NCBI GenBank assembly: GCA_039029935.1
Contig: JBCCFC010000051.1
Location: 1-21,403, forward strand
Direction of reading: 5' to 3'
DNA: 21,403 nt
Origin: G039029935 sp039029935
GTDB lineage: Bacteria; Chloroflexota; Anaerolineae; Caldilineales; Caldilineaceae
This document shows, piece after piece, positions 1-9,073 of the stretch (positions are counted from its first letter, which is position 1; every line of letters starts with the position of its first letter). The notes below the pieces were generated by a model. The model saw nothing but the letters and a program-made list of their open reading frames with translations. It made no database searches and had not been told where the DNA came from. The position numbers and the translations under genes were made by a program.

Positions 1-1547
1 ACACGCCCACCCCAACCCACACCCCCACCGCCACCTTCACACCATCTCCAACATCATCATCTACACCCATCCCCAAAGATGACTATGAAGTCGATAATGA
101 GTGTAGATTAGCTAACACCATCCAACCCAACAACACACCCCAAACCCACACTTTCCACACACCCGGTGACGAAGATTGGATTCAATTCACCGCCCCCACC
201 ACCGCTACCTACCGCATCGAAGTAGACATCCTCAACAATTCCCGTGCCGACGTGGACCTCACCTACTACAAGCAATGCGGCACACTCTCTGAGCTTCATT
301 GGGACGAAACATTTACGCCAGGCGTCCGCATTGATATCGAGGCCAAGGAAGGCGAAACCATCTATCTCAAGCTCACCCACTTTGACGACACTGTGGCAGG
401 AACCGATGTCGTCTACAACCTCTCGGTGCGTCCATTGCCGACCGTCGATGAAAATGCCGAAGTACGTCGGGCAGTCATCATTGTGGCAGGACGCTATCGC
501 CACCACGACCCACTTCAAGATAACATTAACGACACAGCGCAGTATGTCTACCAGCTTTTCCAGAGCCAGCAGGTGGAATCCGATGATATTCGCGTACTGG
601 CGGCAAACTCCATTGCGGATGTCGAGGTTGACGATGATGTCACCGAGGAAAATCTGCGGCTTGCCATCACCGAGTGGGCAGCGGATAAACTGACAGCTGA
701 GGATGGTCGCCCCACCAACAGCGTCCTCACGCTCTACATCATCGACCACGGCGACCCTGACCTCATCTATCTGGACAAATTCAAGGACGAATATCTCCAT
801 GCGCATGACCTCGACCGCTGGCTGGGGCAGTTGGAGTTGGCTGTCCCCAACCTGCTCACCAACGTCATCATCGAGGCCTGTCATTCGGGCAGCTTTATCG
901 CCGAACCCAACAGCATCAGCGCACCCAACCGCCTCATCATTGCCTCAACCAGCACCGATTCCGACGCCTATGCCTCACGCAATGGCATCCACTTCTCCGA
1001 CGCCTTTATCACAAAGTTACAGCAGGGTCACGACCTTGCCACCAGCTTTTCGGTTGCCAGCGAAAATGTCAGCAACCTCTACACCTCACAGGAGCCGTGG
1101 CTCGATGCCAACGGCAACGGTATTCACAACGAATTTGACGATGCCCTCATTGCCGGACAGCGCGGCTTCAACTACACAGGCACATTGGGCGATGACAACT
1201 GGCCGCCCCACATCTTCTCGGTCGCCCTGCCCAACGGTGTCCAAGACCGCAGCGGAACCCTCCTCGTCGATGTGCGCGACAATCAATCCGTGCGCGATGT
1301 CTGGGCCGTCATCTACCCACCCGACTATGTTGCGCCGACTGTGGAGCATGAGCTTGTGGCGGAGCAATTGGATACGATTGTTCTCAATGGTCAGGTAGGC
1401 ACGTACTTTAGCGGAACCTATCACGGTTTTCGTACCTGTGGCCCCTACCGCGTCGTTGTCCATGCGCGTGATGGCGATGGCTTGCAGGCTCGACCTATAG
1501 CGTTGATGGTGGCGTGTCGGCAGTTTTTGCCTGTGATTAGTCGTTAA
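1..1547 (+). CDS. C13-like (legumain-type) secreted cysteine peptidase, 5' end outside window
   Basis: The reading frame is open from base 3, so the gene starts upstream and 514 residues are visible. The GTG at 252 is internal: PPC-domain sequence continues upstream of it in frame. Visible order: the end of a Thr/Pro linker (residues 1-25), a PPC (bacterial pre-peptidase C-terminal) domain from about 26 to 140 (DDYEVDNEC, DEDWIQFTAP, ADVDL), a caspase-fold catalytic domain about 157-400, and an Ig-like C-terminal domain with VIYPPDY. The tail is RQFLPVISR, a divergent form of the FLPTVSR tail of its neighbours. The predicted dyad is His249 (IIDHG) and Cys293 (EACHSGSF). A DANGNGIHNE loop after the Cys resembles an EF-hand Ca2+ loop. 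EACHSGSF, STSTDSDAYAS and FDDALIA group it with the gene ending at 18605 rather than with its nearest neighbours. Family assignment rests on motifs; substrate unknown. Confidence 0.88.
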   Translation, partial: TPTPTHTPTATFTPSPTSSSTPIPKDDYEVDNECRLANTIQPNNTPQTHTFHTPGDEDWIQFTAPTTATYRIEVDILNNSRADVDLTYYKQCGTLSELHWDETFTPGVRIDIEAKEGETIYLKLTHFDDTVAGTDVVYNLSVRPLPTVDENAEVRRAVIIVAGRYRHHDPLQDNINDTAQYVYQLFQSQQVESDDIRVLAANSIADVEVDDDVTEENLRLAITEWAADKLTAEDGRPTNSVLTLYIIDHGDPDLIYLDKFKDEYLHAHDLDRWLGQLELAVPNLLTNVIIEACHSGSFIAEPNSISAPNRLIIASTSTDSDAYASRNGIHFSDAFITKLQQGHDLATSFSVASENVSNLYTSQEPWLDANGNGIHNEFDDALIAGQRGFNYTGTLGDDNWPPHIFSVALPNGVQDRSGTLLVDVRDNQSVRDVWAVIYPPDYVAPTVEHELVAEQLDTIVLNGQVGTYFSGTYHGFRTCGPYRVVVHARDGDGLQARPIALMVACRQFLPVISR

Positions 1548-1582
1548 CCGCTAAATTTTGCCAACCAAATATGCCCTATGAC

Positions 1583-1620
1583 AAAATTCGTTCGGGAATA
1601 TTGCGCGAAGTTGTGTTTAT
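1583..1620 (+). promoter_or_regulatory. Conserved post-stop intergenic element, copy 1
   Basis: AAAATTCGTTCGGG, about 15 variable bases, then TTGTGTTTAT. It lies 36 bp after the preceding stop and 46 bp before the next start. The same arrangement recurs at 4316 and 18673, and more weakly at 15300. It could be a 3' UTR signal, an operator or a promoter; the sequence alone does not decide. Confidence 0.5.
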
Positions 1621-1621
1621 T

Positions 1622-1633
1622 TAATACGTATTA
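1622..1633. promoter_or_regulatory. 12-bp perfect palindrome upstream of the next gene
   Basis: TAATACGTATTA is a perfect palindrome 32 bp upstream of the start at 1666. It could be a repressor site, or AT-rich promoter sequence that is palindromic by chance. I did not see it at the other gene starts. Confidence 0.25.
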
Positions 1634-1665
1634 TCGTCATCGACTATATATCATCGAGGAAAACA

Positions 1666-4284
1666 ATGAATTTAACCAAATTTTACAAACCTATACTTCT
1701 TTTGGGTTTCTTAGCCTTCTTGCTGACAGTACCAAATAGCAGTCATGTACAGGCAACAACTCAAGTAAAGGGTGACATATCGCCCGAGTTCATGACATTG
1801 AGCGAGACAACTAACCAGACTTGTGATGATCTGGTGGCACAAGATATCATATTCTACGCAAGAATCCACTGCCAAGTCGATCCTGAGATTCGGCTAAAAC
1901 AGCCTATCATACTCTCACCCACAGTTCCATTAACAGGACTCCCTGTCACGGCAGAGTATGTGTTAGAAAATATTGGAGAACGCCCGGTTCATTTAGATCA
2001 CATCTATATTCTTACCAAACCTTCAACATGCGACGTAGGTTGGGATTGTGCTCCTGATCTTCATTTTTATCCTGAGTCAAATATCACAATCGAGCCCGGA
2101 GGTGTCTATACCTATTCTGAAAGCCAGACATTCTATGAAGTTGGCGATGGCTATTCCATGATACCTGCAATTGCGAACGAGGATTTGAGTTCATGGGGTC
2201 CTCTAGGTGGTGTTGACCCGATTCAATTCGCTGTTTTGCCCGGGCTAGAATTGATTGAAGACCTTGCTCTTTCACCACCAAATCCATTGGTTGGTGAACT
2301 TGTGACAGCTCGGTATAAAGTCAAAAATGCAAGCGAGCGCGAGCAGCCTTTGACGTTTCACAGATTTACGGTTGAAACGAAGGGACCGAAGTGTAGCGAT
2401 TGGAACTGTGATAGGATGAAAAGAGACTTTCCTGAGTACAACAATGTAACAATAGGGCGTGGCGAGGAATATGTATATGAGGGCGAATTAGCCTTTGATA
2501 CCGCTGGAGATGGCTACATTGCAAAGATAATCTATCATAAACAGGAAGAACATTGGCATGACTTTGAATCGAGAGTCGATTTTACCATTGCAAACTCCAC
2601 TGGTACCCCGTCACCTACACCAACAGTCACACCTACACCTACTCCTACTAGAACTCCTACAGCTACACCAACCAGCACACCGACGCCAACCAATCCACCT
2701 ACAGCAACTGTAACCAGCACATCTACCCCAACCAATACGCCAGTGCCAACAGAAACGCCTACGCCTATCCCCGGAGATGACTATGAAACCGACAATCAGT
2801 GCCGTCTGGCTCACCTCATTGACACCGATAATCCACCCCAAACCCATTCCTTCCACGCCATAGACGACATTGACTGGATATCCTTTACCGCGCCAACCAC
2901 TGGCAGATATCGCATTGAAGTCACCATCCCCATTACCTCTCCGGCTGATGTAGACCTCTTCTTATTCACAGACTGCAACGACTTACCCAAACGCAAATTC
3001 GTCGAAACCCACGCCCCAGGTGCGCGTTTGGATGTCACTGTAGACAATTCCGGCACCCAATACTACATCAAAGTCAAAAATTTTGACCCGCTGGTATTCG
3101 GTCCCCATGTCACCTACAACCTCTCTGTGCGCAAACTACCCAGCGAAACCGATGAGGATGGCAATATCATTATCCCCGGACCCGCCATTATCGCCGCGGG
3201 TCGCTATCGATACGTAGACCCATCGCAGAATAATATCAACCAAATCGCTGTTGATGTGTATAATCTCTTGACGGCTAAGGGGCGCAATGACAGTGAAATC
3301 TTCTTTTTGGCAACCGATTCTTCGCTGCCCCATTTTGACGCTGAGGTGACTGAGCGCAATCTAGAGATTGGCATCAAACAGTGGGCCAAAACGCAACTTG
3401 AACGAGAGTATGCTAGTCAAGTCCTCACACTCTATCTGGTTGATCATGGCGGTCCTGATGAGTTCTATTTGGATCGCCCCAACGAAGAAGTGTTGACCCC
3501 CAATGATTTACACGACTGGCTGACCGCGCTGGAAGAGGAATTCCCTGATTTGTTGGTCAATGTTTTTATTGAAGCCTGTAATGCAGGCAGCTTTATTGCC
3601 CCCAATCACGGCTCCATCAGCAAACCCGGACGTGTCATTATCACCTCGTCCAACGAAAATTATGACGCCTATGTCTCGCGTCATGGGATACTCTTCTCGG
3701 ATAATTTGCTCACATTTTTGTTTCAAGAACACAACTTGGGCTACAGCTTCCAAGAGAGCAGCAACATTGTCCAGTCATTTTATCGCTCGCAAGAACCGTG
3801 GATTGACGCCGATGGCGATGGCATCCCCAATGAAGCCAACGATATCGCACATGTATCGCTGCGTAGCTTTGCCCATGCATGGTCCTTGGGCAGTGAGTGG
3901 CCACCCTATATCGCCAACGTGCATCCAATGGCGCACCCACGTAGCAATGTCATCCACTTCCAAGCCGAAGTTCGCCATGAATTTGATAACAGTGCCATTG
4001 ACGATGTATGGGCTGTGGTCTATCCACCCAGCTACTTGAATACCGATACTTCACCCGCTGACGGTGATGGTGTGTTGAATGATGATATACTGGATATGAT
4101 TGAGTTTAGCGCAGAAAGTGACGATGCTAACGCCCTATTTGTGGAGTCATACGCGGGTTTCAACGAAATGGGTGTCTATCGCGTCGTGGTCCATGCACGG
4201 GACAACAAGGGGTTACATGCACAACCCGTTACGGTGGAGATAGACACAACGCACCGCATTTTCTTGCCGACGGTGAGCCGATGA
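1666..4284 (+). CDS. Secreted C13-like peptidase with two tandem Cys-paired Ig/CARDB-like domains
   Basis: 872 residues. GAGGA at 1656-1660 supports this start. Residues 1-30 form a signal peptide (Lys, then a Leu/Phe-rich core, ending VQA). Two homologous beta-rich domains follow, about 65-185 and 190-310. Each has a close Cys pair (C122/C128 and C243/C248), a NITI/NVTI strand and a GDGY motif; they resemble CARDB-type Ig folds. A Thr/Pro linker (about 314-368) leads to a PPC domain (370-490), the C13-like catalytic domain (505-745) and an Ig-like domain (745-860) with VVYPPSY. The tail is HRIFLPTVSR. The dyad is His594 (LVDHG) and Cys638. The Cys motif reads EACNAGSF, with Asn where all the paralogs have His. 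DADGDGIPNE matches an EF-hand-like Ca2+ loop. Probably exported and surface-associated or released; the paired Ig domains may be spacers or binding heads. Substrate unknown. Confidence 0.92.
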   Translation: MNLTKFYKPILLLGFLAFLLTVPNSSHVQATTQVKGDISPEFMTLSETTNQTCDDLVAQDIIFYARIHCQVDPEIRLKQPIILSPTVPLTGLPVTAEYVLENIGERPVHLDHIYILTKPSTCDVGWDCAPDLHFYPESNITIEPGGVYTYSESQTFYEVGDGYSMIPAIANEDLSSWGPLGGVDPIQFAVLPGLELIEDLALSPPNPLVGELVTARYKVKNASEREQPLTFHRFTVETKGPKCSDWNCDRMKRDFPEYNNVTIGRGEEYVYEGELAFDTAGDGYIAKIIYHKQEEHWHDFESRVDFTIANSTGTPSPTPTVTPTPTPTRTPTATPTSTPTPTNPPTATVTSTSTPTNTPVPTETPTPIPGDDYETDNQCRLAHLIDTDNPPQTHSFHAIDDIDWISFTAPTTGRYRIEVTIPITSPADVDLFLFTDCNDLPKRKFVETHAPGARLDVTVDNSGTQYYIKVKNFDPLVFGPHVTYNLSVRKLPSETDEDGNIIIPGPAIIAAGRYRYVDPSQNNINQIAVDVYNLLTAKGRNDSEIFFLATDSSLPHFDAEVTERNLEIGIKQWAKTQLEREYASQVLTLYLVDHGGPDEFYLDRPNEEVLTPNDLHDWLTALEEEFPDLLVNVFIEACNAGSFIAPNHGSISKPGRVIITSSNENYDAYVSRHGILFSDNLLTFLFQEHNLGYSFQESSNIVQSFYRSQEPWIDADGDGIPNEANDIAHVSLRSFAHAWSLGSEWPPYIANVHPMAHPRSNVIHFQAEVRHEFDNSAIDDVWAVVYPPSYLNTDTSPADGDGVLNDDILDMIEFSAESDDANALFVESYAGFNEMGVYRVVVHARDNKGLHAQPVTVEIDTTHRIFLPTVSR

Positions 4285-4315
4285 TGAAATAACCATCACT
4301 TATGTATCTCCATGC

Positions 4316-4361
4316 AAATTCATTCGGGGAAATCGCAAATTTTTGTGTTTATTGGTGAAAG
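4316..4361 (+). promoter_or_regulatory. Conserved post-stop intergenic element, copy 2
   Basis: AAATTCATTCGGGGAAATC, a short spacer, then TTTTTGTGTTTATT. It lies 32 bp after the preceding stop and about 87 bp before the next start, and is nearly identical to the copy at 18673. A small 6-bp hairpin (ATGGGA/TCCCAT) follows at 4379-4398. Confidence 0.55.
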
Positions 4362-4447
4362 AAACACGAATGTTTCTGATGGGAGATAGTAATCCCATTG
4401 AACCATTTTGATTTAGAACATCATGACTGCCGAAAGGAAACAATAGA

Positions 4448-7400
4448 ATGAAACTCTGTAAAACAACGATTCGACTGTTTATCATGACAACTATCTGCAT
4501 TTTATGCGATGGCTATGCCAGTCTGCCACGAAACATGGTTGCGGCGCCACATCCATCACATTCTGCGACAACAGAAACCATCATCTTCAGCGAGGATTTT
4601 GAAGATGGACTCGTCAGTTGGACATATAATGATAATGTAACCACAACCGATGGCCGCAATGATCAAGGCATCCAGATTACCAATCGAGGTAATGCAAGTG
4701 AAAATATGTTCCAAACTCTTACTATGACATTCCAAGCTGGCAAGACGTATCTTGCCAGTGTATGGTGTAGAGCGGATGTTGGTAGCCGCTGTAACATGGC
4801 CTTTGGTGACCATTTCTCTGGCTATGACAATGTGAGCAGCATTCTCTTGCCTACCACTGGTCAATGGCAACAACTCTCCGTTGGCATAAAGATGACGCAG
4901 GATGAGTCGATGACCGTTGCGCTGTATAGCCTCGACACTGATATCACAGTTGTTTATGACGATTTGGTGATTCGTGAGGTGACATCGATCTGTGCAGATG
5001 TCACGGAGGTTTCGATTGCCGAATGTGAGGCGTTGGTTGCCATCTATAATGGTACGGGTGGGTCCAATTGGACTGTCAAAGAAAATTGGTTACAGAACAA
5101 CATGCCTTGTGGTTGGGCGAAAGTGACCTGTCAGGATGATGCTGTCACTGGACTTCGATTGAGTGGCGAAAGTGAACTAAATTTTGGCTTGGTCGGTAAT
5201 CTTCCTGCTGATATTGGCAATCTTACAAATTTGACCACACTTTCGCTTGGATACAACCAACTAGGTACGCTGCCTCCTGAATTATGGAATCTAGCATCGT
5301 TGACACACCTTTATCTATCATCGATTCAATTGAAGACTATCCCCACAGAAATCAGCAATCTCAAGAACCTCACCAAATTATCACTTATGGAGAATGACAT
5401 AAGTACGCTACCTGATGAGTTATGGAACTTAACCGCTTTAACAAATCTGTATCTGTCATCCAACCAACTCACAATCATTCCAGTTGATATTGGGAATCTC
5501 AATAACCTTAATTATCTTTCGTTGAAAGAGAATGCAATTGCGAATCTACCCGATGAACTCTGGAATTTGACGAGTCTCATCCATCTCTATCTATCATCCA
5601 ACCAATTGAATACCATTCCAACTGATGTAGGCAACCTTACCAATCTTACGATTTTATCACTGGGTAACAATCAACTAACCAGTATCCCATCAGAAATTGG
5701 CAACCTTGCTAGTCTCGAAAGCCTTTTACTCAGCAATAATGACTTGGCAAGTGTTCCTAATGAGCTATGGGATCTGCGAACCTTGACGACTCTCAATTTG
5801 TCCGATAACCAGTTGAACAGCATTTCATCACAAGTAGGTAATCTAACCAACTTAACGCGATTTGAACTCAACGGCAATCAACTTACCACTCTGCCCCCAG
5901 AGATTGGCAACCTTAGCAATCTAACAACGTTCGATCTTAGTGAAAACCAACTGACCGACCTGCCAAACACTTTTCTGCAATTAAATACGTTAAGCGAGTT
6001 AGATGTTACCAATAACCATCTAATCAATGTGAGCCTAGAAATGAAGGCATTCCTAGATGAAAAAGACCCCGATTGGGCTAATACTCAGACAGCATTGTCT
6101 ACATCATTCACCCCCACACCAACACTTACGTTCACGCATACACCCAACGCTACTTCAACACCTGCATTGCCAACACCAACCAGTACACCTATCGCGACAC
6201 CAACCCCTGTTCCAACACTTCCACCCACTGATGGACCTATCGACGCCTATGAGTCCGATGATAACTGCGCCCTTGCTCGTTCAATCGGGACTGACGGTAT
6301 TCCGCAACACCATACATTCCATACTGTCGGGGACACCGACTGGGCGACCTTCACCGCACCTACCGCTGGCATCTATCGTATCGAGGTGACTATTCCTGAA
6401 ACTTCTAACGCTGATGTTGATCTTTATTACTACACCGACTGTGATAGCCTACATAAAGACCTGTTTACCGCGGTATACGCCCCGGGTATCCGCTTGGATG
6501 TTGAGGCGCATGAGGCTGGACAGCAATTTTATCTCCAACTCAAAAATTTTGATGACTTACAGGCAGGCGCACATGTCAGCTATCATCTGTCTGTGCGCCA
6601 GATGCCGCGTGACGTTGATGATGATGGCAATAAAATCATTCCTGGACCAGCGATTGTTGTGGCAGGTCGCTATCGTGGTGGTGATTCGGTCCAAAGCCAC
6701 ATCAACCAAATAGCCATTGATGCCTACAAACTCTTTGAAAGCAAAGGACGTAACGACAGTGAGATATACTTTTTAGCGACAGATTCATCACTGCCTGGTT
6801 ACGATGGCCCTGCAACCGAGCGCACATTGGAATTGGCAATTACTGAATGGGCCAAAACACATCTATCGCAGGAGGAGGCGAGTAAAGTCATCACCCTTTA
6901 TCTGGTGGATCATGGCGACCGTGACAAACTCTATTTGGACAAAGTAACCGAAGAAATATTGGTCCCAGAAGACCTTGATCAATGGCTGACCCAGCTAGAA
7001 GATGAATTTCCGGGTTTGTTGGTCAATGTGATCATCGAAGCCTGTCATGCAGGCAGTTTTATTACACACAATGGCGGAACCATCAGCAAGCCAGGACGCG
7101 TTGTCATCACCTCATCCGATGAAGACTATGACGCCTATGTCTCGCGTCACGGTGCTGTTTTCTCGGATGATTTTATTACCTTCTTGCATCAAGAACATAA
7201 TTTAGGCTATAGCTTTCAGCAGAGTGCCAAGCGTGTTCAAGACTTTCATCGTAGCCAACAACCTTGGATTGATGCGAACGGGAATAGTACGCCCAACGAA
7301 GCCGATGACATTGCCCAAGCATCGTTACGCAGTTTTGCCGAAGCTGGTACATTGGGAGACGACTGGCCTCCCTATATCGCCAGTGCAACATACATGGACT

Positions 7401-7960
7401 CACCGACAGACACTGACATCCATTTCCGTGCCGATGTCCGTCACAAAGGAGGGAACACTGACCTTGACGACGTATGGGGCGTTGTCTATCCACCCGACTA
7501 CTTTGCGCCAACAGAGACAGCTTCGGAGAGTGATGGCGAGTTAAATCAATCTAGCCTTAATGTCATTGAGTTTGTCCCCGAAGATGGCACGATGGGTGCC
7601 GCCTATGTTGAGGCAATGTCGTATCCAGGCTTTACGCAGACAGGTATCTATACCGTTGTCATTCATGCTCGTGATGTTAAGGGATTGTCTGCGCGGCCGG
7701 TGGCTGTCACAGTCAAGGTAGTGCCGACCCCGACGAGTACGCCTACAAATACACTGACACCGACGAGTATGCCTACGAGCACAAGTACGCCTACGCCGAC
7801 GAACACAAATACCTCGACAAGTACATCCACGTCAATGCCGACGGCCACGCCAACCACAACGCCGACATTGACGGCAACCCCTACACCTGTGCCGCCTGTC
7901 TTGGCAGTTCCATTACCCGTGGAAAATCATCGGGTTTTCTTGCCATCGGTACAACGTTAA
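4448..7960 (+). CDS. Secreted C13-like peptidase with carbohydrate-binding-like domain and 12 leucine-rich repeats
   Basis: 1170 residues, with AAAGGA at 4433-4438. The signal peptide is about residues 1-33. A CBM4/9-like jelly-roll (about 46-175; EDFEDGLVSW, YDDLVIREV) is followed by an LRR N-cap of plant-receptor type from Cys182 (ALVAIYNGTGGSNW, then CGWAKVTC). Twelve 23-residue LRRs run to about 530, largely alternating ELWN and EIGN/DIGN types. A Thr/Pro linker, a PPC domain from 599, the catalytic domain about 732-973 and an Ig-like domain with VVYPPDY come next. This is the only paralog in the window with a second Thr/Pro linker (about 1092-1155) before its tail, RVFLPSVQR. The dyad is His822 (LVDHG) and Cys866 (EACHAGSF). 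The LRR and jelly-roll heads probably bind protein or glycan targets outside the cell and deliver the protease. Target unknown. Confidence 0.93.
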   Translation: MKLCKTTIRLFIMTTICILCDGYASLPRNMVAAPHPSHSATTETIIFSEDFEDGLVSWTYNDNVTTTDGRNDQGIQITNRGNASENMFQTLTMTFQAGKTYLASVWCRADVGSRCNMAFGDHFSGYDNVSSILLPTTGQWQQLSVGIKMTQDESMTVALYSLDTDITVVYDDLVIREVTSICADVTEVSIAECEALVAIYNGTGGSNWTVKENWLQNNMPCGWAKVTCQDDAVTGLRLSGESELNFGLVGNLPADIGNLTNLTTLSLGYNQLGTLPPELWNLASLTHLYLSSIQLKTIPTEISNLKNLTKLSLMENDISTLPDELWNLTALTNLYLSSNQLTIIPVDIGNLNNLNYLSLKENAIANLPDELWNLTSLIHLYLSSNQLNTIPTDVGNLTNLTILSLGNNQLTSIPSEIGNLASLESLLLSNNDLASVPNELWDLRTLTTLNLSDNQLNSISSQVGNLTNLTRFELNGNQLTTLPPEIGNLSNLTTFDLSENQLTDLPNTFLQLNTLSELDVTNNHLINVSLEMKAFLDEKDPDWANTQTALSTSFTPTPTLTFTHTPNATSTPALPTPTSTPIATPTPVPTLPPTDGPIDAYESDDNCALARSIGTDGIPQHHTFHTVGDTDWATFTAPTAGIYRIEVTIPETSNADVDLYYYTDCDSLHKDLFTAVYAPGIRLDVEAHEAGQQFYLQLKNFDDLQAGAHVSYHLSVRQMPRDVDDDGNKIIPGPAIVVAGRYRGGDSVQSHINQIAIDAYKLFESKGRNDSEIYFLATDSSLPGYDGPATERTLELAITEWAKTHLSQEEASKVITLYLVDHGDRDKLYLDKVTEEILVPEDLDQWLTQLEDEFPGLLVNVIIEACHAGSFITHNGGTISKPGRVVITSSDEDYDAYVSRHGAVFSDDFITFLHQEHNLGYSFQQSAKRVQDFHRSQQPWIDANGNSTPNEADDIAQASLRSFAEAGTLGDDWPPYIASATYMDSPTDTDIHFRADVRHKGGNTDLDDVWGVVYPPDYFAPTETASESDGELNQSSLNVIEFVPEDGTMGAAYVEAMSYPGFTQTGIYTVVIHARDVKGLSARPVAVTVKVVPTPTSTPTNTLTPTSMPTSTSTPTPTNTNTSTSTSTSMPTATPTTTPTLTATPTPVPPVLAVPLPVENHRVFLPSVQR

Positions 7961-8022
7961 ACAAATTTTGGCAAAACTTTTACGTGAAACCGAATAAGTA
8001 GTTAAAAATAAACCGAGGCATA

Positions 8023-8118
8023 TACTACAGCGGGACCCAAAGGGTACCCCGGATTGGAACGGATTTCTCGCGTGTACGGAGCCACAAATCCGTTCCCTCT
8101 CTTTAATCCGTTGTAGTA
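8023..8118. repeat. Nested palindromic intergenic repeat, copy A
   Basis: The outer arms TACTACAGCGG (8023-8033) and CCGTTGTAGTA (8108-8118) pair with one G:U. The inner arms GGAACGGATTT (8056-8066) and AAATCCGTTCC (8086-8096) are perfect. A GGGACCC/GGGTACCC structure sits between the left arms. The same architecture and the flank TCTAAG recur at 12619-12704. It could be a MITE-like element, or a transcribed hairpin acting as a terminator or attenuator upstream of the lectin gene. No transposase is nearby. Confidence 0.7.
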
Positions 8119-8158
8119 CATTTTGTCTAAGAACTTATTGATACTTACCTATGAAGGA

Positions 8159-8188
8159 TGTGAAAATTTTTAAATAATAAATTTCACA
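8159..8188. promoter_or_regulatory. Inverted repeat next to the ribosome binding site of the first lectin gene
   Basis: TGTGAAA (8159-8165) and TTTCACA (8182-8188) form a 7-bp perfect inverted repeat with an AT-rich 16-bp spacer. The right arm touches AAGGAG at 8188-8193. It could be an operator or a weak translational hairpin. The AT-rich context makes chance plausible. Confidence 0.3.
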
Positions 8189-8202
8189 AGGAGCAATACA
8201 TC

Positions 8203-9048
8203 ATGCAAACAACCAACCAAAAACGAGACTGGCGATTGTGGCTATTGCCCACACCCGGTAATACCATACTTTTGCTGCTGGTCATCAGCGGTGTACTCTG
8301 GGCGCGGAATGTCGGAGCCATCTCGCTCGGGCTAACCAACACACCGACTGCAACCACAACCATTCCTTATCAAGGGCGTCTGACCGATGGGAACGGCAAC
8401 CCAATCTCTGGCACAAAAACAATGGCGTTCAGCCTGTATAACCAAGTATCGGGTGGGACGGCATTGTGGACTGAAAGCCGCACTGGTGACAATAGCGTTA
8501 CCGTGACAGACGGGCTGTTCAATGTCATGTTGGGCAGCGTAACCTCGTTGGATCAAAGCATCATCACAGCAAACAGTATGCTCTATCTGGGCATTACAGT
8601 GGGGACGAACCCTGAGATTAGCCCACGTGTACAGTTGGGCAGAGTTCCCTTGGCGGTTCACGCACTTCAAGCCGAGACAGTTGCCGACCGTAGCATCACC
8701 GCTGAAAAATTGGCCGATAATTCTGTGACAGCAGCAAAGCTGAACATAGACGTTAAGCAAACCCTGATTCAAGGAAGTTTGGTACATAGCCCTGTCAACT
8801 GGGACTTGCAGAATGGTAAAGGGGATCGTGCTTATACCGAGACGATTACGTTTGATCAGCCGTTTGACCGAGAACCAGCCGTCTGGGTAAGCCTCTCTCG
8901 TGTTGATATTGAAAACACGGCCAATCAGCGGATTGAGGTCTACTCGACCAATATCACGCAGGATGGCTTTGACCTTGTTTTTAAAACATGGAGCGATACA
9001 CGGGTGGCTGGTGCAAGTGCCATGTGGATTGCCTACACATCACCATAA
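8203..9048 (+). CDS. Secreted or membrane-anchored H-type lectin protein, short stalk
   Basis: 281 residues, with AAGGAG at 8188-8193. A polar N-terminus with RLWLLPTPGN precedes a hydrophobic segment (about 21-40), giving a signal anchor or uncleaved signal. A beta-rich domain (about 53-157) has IPYQGRLTDGNGNPISG, DGLFNVMLGSV, YLGITVG and ISPRVQL. I recognise this arrangement from secreted bacterial stalk and tail-fibre-like proteins. Two 10-residue repeats (SITAEKLADN, SVTAAKLNID) form a short stalk. Residues 209-279 match the H-type lectin fold known from snail agglutinin and discoidin: ITFDQPF, a conserved R in NQRIEV, NIT..GF, then FKTWSDT and a WIAY end. Lectins of this family bind GalNAc-type sugars, usually as trimers or hexamers. 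Only 25 bp separates it from the next peptidase gene, so the two are probably co-transcribed. There is no FLPTVSR tail. Confidence 0.9.
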   Translation: MQTTNQKRDWRLWLLPTPGNTILLLLVISGVLWARNVGAISLGLTNTPTATTTIPYQGRLTDGNGNPISGTKTMAFSLYNQVSGGTALWTESRTGDNSVTVTDGLFNVMLGSVTSLDQSIITANSMLYLGITVGTNPEISPRVQLGRVPLAVHALQAETVADRSITAEKLADNSVTAAKLNIDVKQTLIQGSLVHSPVNWDLQNGKGDRAYTETITFDQPFDREPAVWVSLSRVDIENTANQRIEVYSTNITQDGFDLVFKTWSDTRVAGASAMWIAYTSP

Positions 9049-9064
9049 ACAAAAAAAGTCATAT

Positions 9065-9068
9065 GGAG
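9065..9068 (+). promoter_or_regulatory. Ribosome binding site deciding the start at 9074
   Basis: GGAG lies 5 bases before ATG 9074. The frame extends in frame to 8900, but that would overlap the lectin gene by about 150 bases and bury the signal peptide. Confidence 0.75.
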
Positions 9069-9073
9069 AAATC

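Noticed and set aside
252..1547. Gene start at GTG 252
   Set aside because: The frame is open to the left edge and encodes Thr/Pro linker and PPC sequence upstream of 252, so this is an internal Val codon.
2535..2735. Minus-strand Val/Gly-rich ORFs opposite Thr/Pro linkers (also near 7663, 9451, 13016, 13394, 16850)
   Set aside because: They are complements of the ACA/CCT/ACC repeats, with low-complexity VGV composition and no start signals.
8023..8118. Insertion sequence
   Set aside because: There is no transposase and the element is under 100 bp; at most a MITE-like or structural repeat.
8900..9073. Upstream extension of the second linked peptidase to 8900
   Set aside because: It would overlap the H-lectin coding sequence in another frame. 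The signal peptide and GGAG support ATG 9074.
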